45,494 nt of DNA from assembly GCA_002841115.1 (NCBI GenBank), contig PHEC01000006.1:1-45494 (forward strand). The letters are read 5' to 3'. The stretch's first letter is position 1. The number at the start of each line of letters is the position of its first letter. The position numbers were made by a program, and so were the translations under genes. The stretch comes from Alphaproteobacteria bacterium HGW-Alphaproteobacteria-6. GTDB taxonomy: Bacteria; Pseudomonadota; Alphaproteobacteria; Rhodobacterales; Rhodobacteraceae. Shown here one piece after another: positions 41,684-45,494 of the stretch. Under the pieces are notes generated by a model. The model saw nothing but the letters and a program-made list of their open reading frames with translations, ran no database searches and was not told the origin of the DNA.

Positions 41684-43006
41684 ATGACCGTCGCGCTTTC
41701 CCCGTCGCTGGTCGATACCGTCACCCGCAGCTTCGCCCGCAAGCGCCGCCGCGCCCTTGCCATCCCGGCCCTGATCCTGGCCTATCTGGTCTATGCCGCC
41801 GTCAGCTTCGACCTCGCCGGCCTGATGCAGCGCGCGCGGCTGGACAATGCCGCGATCCTTCTGTCCGACTTCTGGTCGCACAAGACCCATGTGACCCGCG
41901 ACAACCGCACCGGCGCGGTTACCGTCGCCATCGAGGGCGAGAACAAGGGCACCTATCCCGCCGGCATGCGGCCCGACTGGGTCAGCGTCACGGGTGCGAC
42001 CACCTCGATCGATCTCGGCACCGGCCATGTCGTCACCTATGACGACGCCGGCGCGCGCTTCGTGGTGCCCGGCTACGGCACCATCGACATCCGCCCGGTG
42101 GACGGAAAGCCGGTGATGACCGCGCCGGAACCTTTCCCCGACTGGATCAGCGTGTCCGAGAATAAGGTCTCGGTCACCACCGGCGCGGGGCGTTTCAGCT
42201 ACAGCCGAGCCAAGGTCGAGACCTTCCGCTACGAGGCCGGGTGGGAGCTTTGGTTCTTCACCCTCGACAGCCCCTTTTACGGCAAGGGCATCGCAGAGCT
42301 TGCCGGGTTGGCGGTCGCCGGCGAACGGATCGATCCGGCGCGGCCGAACCTTGCCCTGATGGCGACCGAGTTCTGGACCAACAAGATGTGGCGGCACGGC
42401 GATGTGGCCTGGGCGATCTTCGAGACGATCCTGATGGCCTTCCTCGGCACCATGACCGCGGCCCTCGTCGCCCTGCCGCTGTCGTTCCTTGCGGCGCGCA
42501 ACTTCATGCCGCTTGGCCCGCTGCGCTTTGCCGCGCGCCGGGTGTTCGACTTCATCCGCGGGGTGGATGGCCTGATCTGGACCATCATCCTCAGCCGCGC
42601 CTTCGGGCCCGGGCCGATGACCGGGGCGATCGCCATCGCGCTGACCGATACCGGCACCTTTGGCAAGACCTTCTCGGAGGCGCTTGAGAACATTGATGAA
42701 AAGCAGATCGAGGGGATCCGCTCCACCGGTGCCGGCAGCCTGCAGCGCGCCCGCTTCGGCGTCATCCCGCAGGTCACGCCGGTGCTGCTCAGCCAGGTTC
42801 TCTACTATCTGGAATCAAACACCCGCAGCGCCACCGTGATCGGCGCGATCGTCGGCGGCGGTATCGGCCTGCTTCTGACCCAGGCGATCATCACCCAGAA
42901 GGACTGGGAAGAGGTCGCCTATTACATGGTCCTGATCGTGCTGATGGTCATGGTCATGGACAGCCTTTCGGGCTGGCTGCGACGCAGGCTGATCAAGGGC
43001 GCATGA
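41684..43006 (+). CDS. phnE: Phosphonate ABC transporter permease 2 with large periplasmic insertion
   Basis: The 440-residue protein is about 150 residues longer than permease 1. After a first membrane helix (about 26-45) there is a beta-rich extracytoplasmic segment (about 60-225), then the PhnE core (VAWAIFETILMAFLGTMTAA, coupling loop IEGIRSTGAGSLQRARFG). The segment contains two similar units beginning PDWVSV (97) and PDWISV (152). The insertion is also flanked by similar motifs FWSHK (63) and FWTNK (230). It may help dock PhnD or shape substrate choice. I recall long PhnE forms in other Rhodobacteraceae. Confidence 0.92.
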   Translation: MTVALSPSLVDTVTRSFARKRRRALAIPALILAYLVYAAVSFDLAGLMQRARLDNAAILLSDFWSHKTHVTRDNRTGAVTVAIEGENKGTYPAGMRPDWVSVTGATTSIDLGTGHVVTYDDAGARFVVPGYGTIDIRPVDGKPVMTAPEPFPDWISVSENKVSVTTGAGRFSYSRAKVETFRYEAGWELWFFTLDSPFYGKGIAELAGLAVAGERIDPARPNLALMATEFWTNKMWRHGDVAWAIFETILMAFLGTMTAALVALPLSFLAARNFMPLGPLRFAARRVFDFIRGVDGLIWTIILSRAFGPGPMTGAIAIALTDTGTFGKTFSEALENIDEKQIEGIRSTGAGSLQRARFGVIPQVTPVLLSQVLYYLESNTRSATVIGAIVGGGIGLLLTQAIITQKDWEEVAYYMVLIVLMVMVMDSLSGWLRRRLIKGA

Positions 43007-43623
43007 TGCCGAGGCTTTCCCCTGATGCCCCCTTCCTTCACCCCGGCGCGCAGATCGTGGCGTCCAGCTTCGGCCGCTGGTGCGAGGTCGGCGAGGCCGC
43101 TCGCGTGGTGAATACCAGCTTCGCGGACTACGCCTATTGCGACCGCATGGCCGATATCGCCAATACCAGCGTCGGGCGCTTTGCCAACATCGCCGCGATG
43201 ACGCGGATCGGGCCGACCGACCACCCCCATGCCAATGCCGCCCAGCACCATTTCCTCTACCGCTCCAGCTATTACTGGGACGATGCGCCGGATGACCCCG
43301 CGTTCTTCGCCGCCCGCGCCGCGCGCCGCACCATCCTGGGTGCCGATTGCTGGATCGGCCATGGCGCCATCGTCAAGCCCGAGGTCTCCGTCGGCATCGG
43401 GGCGATCGTCGCCGCCGGCGCGGTGGTAACGCGCGATGTCGCCCCCTTCATGATCGTCGCTGGCTGCCCGGCCACGGCGCTGCGGCCGCGCTTTCCGGCC
43501 GCGATTGCCGACCGGCTGATGGCGCTGGCCTGGTGGGACTGGGACCATGCCCGCCTGCGCGCCGCACTCGACGACTTCCGCGCCCTGACCGCCGAGGCGT
43601 TTGTGGAGCGTTACGGCGGCTAG
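43003..43623 (+). CDS. Phosphonate-associated hexapeptide-repeat acyltransferase
   Basis: The 206-residue protein is a left-handed beta-helix transferase of the phosphonate-metabolism type. It has repeats (VGRFANIAAMTRIGPTDHPH, LGADCWIGHGAIVKPEVSVG), a catalytic-type His in TDHPHANAAQHHF and a C-terminal WWDWDHARLRAALDDFRAL tail. The start overlaps the phnE stop (ATGA, 43003-43006). Such proteins accompany phn operons and may acetylate aminoalkylphosphonates; the substrate here is not known. Confidence 0.87.
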   Translation: MMPRLSPDAPFLHPGAQIVASSFGRWCEVGEAARVVNTSFADYAYCDRMADIANTSVGRFANIAAMTRIGPTDHPHANAAQHHFLYRSSYYWDDAPDDPAFFAARAARRTILGADCWIGHGAIVKPEVSVGIGAIVAAGAVVTRDVAPFMIVAGCPATALRPRFPAAIADRLMALAWWDWDHARLRAALDDFRALTAEAFVERYGG

Positions 43624-44028
43624 GGCGTGAGCTTTCAACAGGCTGTCCATTCGAGGCTGATCAGGGAGGCTGCTGAAAAGGACTTTGGGCAGTGCATGGC
43701 GGGTAAACCTTTCCTGTCCCGCCTTCCGATCCCGGCACCGAGGGCCGCGCCCGACCCTGGGGGGGCGCTTTGGCACGCTGGGGCTGCGGTGCTTTATCGC
43801 AACCAGACCACTCCAACCGTCGAGCAATCTGCGACAGTGCCATGCGCCCTCCCGCCGGGAGGGTCGGGCGCGGCCCGGGCTGGTCGCCCGGGCCCGGGCT
43901 TGTGGGGGGCGTGGCGAGGAACGGTATTCCGATCTCAAGGCTGAAAACGGCTGGGTGCGTGACTTTTTCAGCAGCCTGCCAGGGCCGGTCCGGCAGGGCT
44001 GGCACCCGGTCTTGCCGAAAGACCGGCC
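43624..44028. other. Gene-free region holding a MITE-like element
   Basis: These 405 bases contain no gene I can support; most is the element at 43664-43980. A diverged copy of its right end (GCGTGAGCTTTCAACAGGCTG, 43625-43645) lies just left of it. No clear terminator for the plus-strand phn genes or for phnF was found. Confidence 0.5.
43664..43980. mobile_element. MITE-like element with inverted terminal repeats
   Basis: GGGAGGCTGCTGAAAAG (43664-43680) and its near reverse complement TTTTTCAGCAGCCTGCC (43964-43980) bound a 317-base segment. The first 16 positions match with one mismatch. No transposase is inside; a short minus-strand frame (MALSQIARRLEWSGCDK) has no recognised family. The ends recall insertion-sequence tips of the GGCTG(T/C)TGAAAAA type. 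No convincing target duplication was seen. Confidence 0.65.
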
Positions 44029-44730
44029 TCAGTCCGGGCTCACGGTCAGCGTGACACGCTCGCCGGCGAACCATGTGGTGCCGTATTCCACCGGCACGCC
44101 ATCCGCGTCGACGTTGACCGCGACCGACCGCAGGACCGCGGCGCGCTCGGCCACCTGCAAGGCCAGGGCCAGGACCGGCGGGGCAAGCTGTGCGGTCAGC
44201 CGGGTTTCGGCGCGGGTGTAGTCGGTCAGCCCGCAATCGGACAGCGCCGCGCTGATCGACCCGCGCGCGCGGATTGCGGCGGGCAGGCCGGCAAAGCGGC
44301 CGGCGGGAAAGACCGACTGGAAGGCGGCCAGCGGCTGGCCGTCGGCCAGCGAGGTGCCCTCGACCACATGCACCTCTGCCGCGCCGTCAAGGCGCAGCGC
44401 CCCGGCCTCGGCCTCGCTGGCCGGGCGGGTCTCGACGCGGGTGATCCTGCGCGACGGGCTGCGCCCGTCGGCGGCGATGTTGCGGTGAAACCGCACCCGC
44501 CGGCCAAGCGGATAGACCGCCGGCCGGGCGGTCACGAAGACCCCCGCGCCGCGCCGCGCATGCACGATGTCGCCCTCGGCCAGCGATTTCAGCGCGTGGC
44601 GGATGGTGTGGCGGTTGACCCCGAAGCGGTCCGACAGCGCCGCCTCGGTCGGCAGTCTGGCGCCGGGCGGGTAAAGCCCCGCGGCAATCTCGGCGCGCAG
44701 GGTTTCGGCGATCGCGGTCCACAGGGCCAT
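44029..44730 (-). CDS. phnF: GntR/UTRA regulator of phosphonate metabolism
   Basis: The 233-residue protein has a winged-helix N-terminus (AEIAAGLYPPGARLPTEAAL, RFGVNRHTIRHALKSLAEGD) and a UTRA ligand domain of the HutC type (HVVEGTSLADGQPLAAFQSV, DGVPVEYGTTWFAGERVTLT). The RFGVNRHTIRHAL helix is typical of PhnF. ATG 44730 has AGGA seven bases upstream; the GTG at 44757 is less likely. It is divergent from phnG and probably represses it from the site at 44798-44815. Confidence 0.93.
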   Translation of the reverse strand: MALWTAIAETLRAEIAAGLYPPGARLPTEAALSDRFGVNRHTIRHALKSLAEGDIVHARRGAGVFVTARPAVYPLGRRVRFHRNIAADGRSPSRRITRVETRPASEAEAGALRLDGAAEVHVVEGTSLADGQPLAAFQSVFPAGRFAGLPAAIRARGSISAALSDCGLTDYTRAETRLTAQLAPPVLALALQVAERAAVLRSVAVNVDADGVPVEYGTTWFAGERVTLTVSPD

Positions 44731-44782
44731 CGGCACGTCCTGTCGTGAAAAATTCACAACTTCGCGGTTGTGACGGGGTCGG

Positions 44783-44818
44783 GGTATCGGCTAGTATTTG
44801 TCTAGTTGTATAGATACC
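44783..44818. promoter_or_regulatory. PhnF operator region between phnF and phnG
   Basis: GGTATC (44783-44788) and GATACC (44813-44818) form an outer inverted repeat. Inside is TTGTCTAG TTGTATAG (44798-44813), two nearly equal 8-bp units, of which TCTA-GTTGTA-TAGA (44801-44814) is also a dyad. HutC-type regulators bind GTNTAGACNAC-like sites, and these fit in part. The region lies between the two divergent starts. Confidence 0.6.
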
Positions 44819-44849
44819 GGCACGGGATCGCAAGCTGTCGAGGGCCGCA

Positions 44850-45293
44850 ATGACCACCACGGATGACACCGCGCGCAAGGCCTGGATGGGCCTCCTGGCC
44901 AGGGCCGCGCCGCAAAGGCTGGCCGAACTGATGCCGGATCTGCCGGACCATGCCGTCCTGCGCCCGCCAGAGGTCGGCGCGGTGATGGTGCGCGGCCGGG
45001 CCGGCGCCACCGGTGCCGCGTTCAATCTGGGCGAGATGACGGTGACCCGCGCCTCGGTCCGGCTGTCCGGCGGGGTGGTCGGCCATGCCTGGGTGCAGGG
45101 GCGCGACAAGGCCCATGCGACGCGGGCGGCGGTAGCCGATGCGCTGATGCAGACCGATGCGGCCGAAGCGCTGCGGGCCGGCGTGCTGACGGTGCTTGCC
45201 GCCGAGGCCGGGGCAGCACAGGTCCGCCGGGCCGGCAAGGCCGCGGCAACCCGGGTCGAATTCTTCACCCTGGTGCGCGGAGAGGACCAATGA
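44850..45293 (+). CDS. phnG: Carbon-phosphorus lyase complex subunit PhnG
   Basis: The 147-residue protein has the PhnG pattern: RKAWMGLLARAAPQRLAELM, LRPPEVGAVMVRGRAGATGA, FNLGEMTVTRASVRLSGGVV and VGHAWVQGRDKAHATRAAVA. It is a core subunit of the C-P lyase complex that builds and opens ribosyl phosphonates. GAGGG lies five bases before the start. Its stop overlaps the next start (ATGA, 45290-45293), as phnG-phnH pairs usually do. Confidence 0.94.
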   Translation: MTTTDDTARKAWMGLLARAAPQRLAELMPDLPDHAVLRPPEVGAVMVRGRAGATGAAFNLGEMTVTRASVRLSGGVVGHAWVQGRDKAHATRAAVADALMQTDAAEALRAGVLTVLAAEAGAAQVRRAGKAAATRVEFFTLVRGEDQ

Positions 45294-45494
45294 ACGCCGA
45301 GGCCCTGACCGGCGGCAAGACCTCCAGATATCCCGGGACCCCGGAACAGGCCGCGGCGGCCTTTTTCGAGGACAACAAAGCTTTGCTCAGTATCGATCCC
45401 TCGGCGCTGGAGCTGACGCTCAAGAAAGAGTTCTCCGGCGTCACCCACCTGCAGTACCAGCAGTACAAGGACGGCCTCCCGGTAGAGTTCTCCT
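45290..45494 (+). CDS. phnH start joined to a protease-propeptide-like sequence, 3'-truncated by window end
   Basis: The frame is open for 68 codons to the end of the window. MNAEALTGG fits the PhnH N-terminus and the ATGA overlap with phnG. The expected PhnH continuation (GFADPxxxAAxAFRAxLDAMARPG) is missing. Instead the sequence reads PGTPEQAAAAFFEDNKALLS, IDPSALELTLKKEFSGVTHL, QYQQYKDGLPVEFS, which resembles the FTP propeptide of thermolysin/fungalysin proteases. Nucleotide style also changes near 45315. This could be a real fusion or insertion, or a wrongly joined sequence end. Confidence 0.5.
   Translation, partial: MNAEALTGGKTSRYPGTPEQAAAAFFEDNKALLSIDPSALELTLKKEFSGVTHLQYQQYKDGLPVEFS

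Noticed and set aside
40871..42397. A 508-residue minus-strand frame opposite the phnE genes
   Set aside because: Shadow of two convincing permease genes; no domain recognised.
43650..43995. A target-site duplication flanking the MITE-like element
   Set aside because: Only a short CAGGG shared near both ends at unequal distance; not a convincing duplication.
44731..44757. Upstream GTG start giving a 242-residue PhnF
   Set aside because: No ribosome site before the GTG, while AGGA is well placed before ATG 44730.

Overview
The window reads as chromosomal DNA from a high-GC alphaproteobacterium of the Rhodobacteraceae type. The main reason is a complete gene transfer agent (GTA) structural cluster in the Rhodobacter capsulatus (RcGTA) gene order. 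It is followed by cysE and preceded by mltG, fabF and acpP. Genes are tightly packed, often with ATGA or TGATG stop/start overlaps. I recognised no rRNA, tRNA or CRISPR.

Layout. 1-1035 (+) is the 3' part of a pyruvate-dehydrogenase-type E2 gene, converging stop-to-stop on a four-gene lipid module (1036-3648, -) encoding a CDP-alcohol phosphatidyltransferase, a small membrane protein, a CDP-diglyceride synthase and a PlsC-type acyltransferase. cysE follows (3756-4565, -). 4641-19807 (-) is the GTA operon, genes g1 to g15 including g3.5 and g10.1, all open, plus two trailing genes (a DUF2793 protein and a 97-residue protein). A promoter-like sequence and a terminator-like hairpin precede g1. 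20002-24837 (-) holds mltG, fabF, acpP, fabG and fabD. 25023-26261 (+) is a cytochrome b561-YceI fusion.

26340-38860 is an accessory region. It opens with a decayed IS110-type transposase and closes with decayed gene fragments. Between them lie a seven-gene minus-strand operon (3-hydroxyacyl-CoA-dehydrogenase-like enzyme, beta-hydroxyacid dehydrogenase, IlvD/Edd sugar-acid dehydratase, and an ABC importer of ATPase, binding protein and two permeases) and three plus-strand genes (an OtnI-type isomerase, a FadR/NanR-type GntR regulator, an acetamidase/formamidase). A 20-bp motif is shared by the divergent promoter region and the formamidase upstream region and is a good candidate operator for the regulator. 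Together these genes look like uptake and breakdown of a sugar acid or a related amide. The exact substrate is not readable, and the usual kinase and aldolase of the tetronate pathways are absent from the window.

38966-45494 is a phosphonate (phn) region: phnC, phnD, two phnE genes and a hexapeptide-repeat transferase on the plus strand, a MITE-like inverted-repeat element, then phnF (-) divergent from phnG (+). The last gene begins like phnH for about nine residues and then changes to a sequence resembling a thermolysin-type propeptide (FTP) domain. That is either a real rearrangement or an assembly artefact at the window end.
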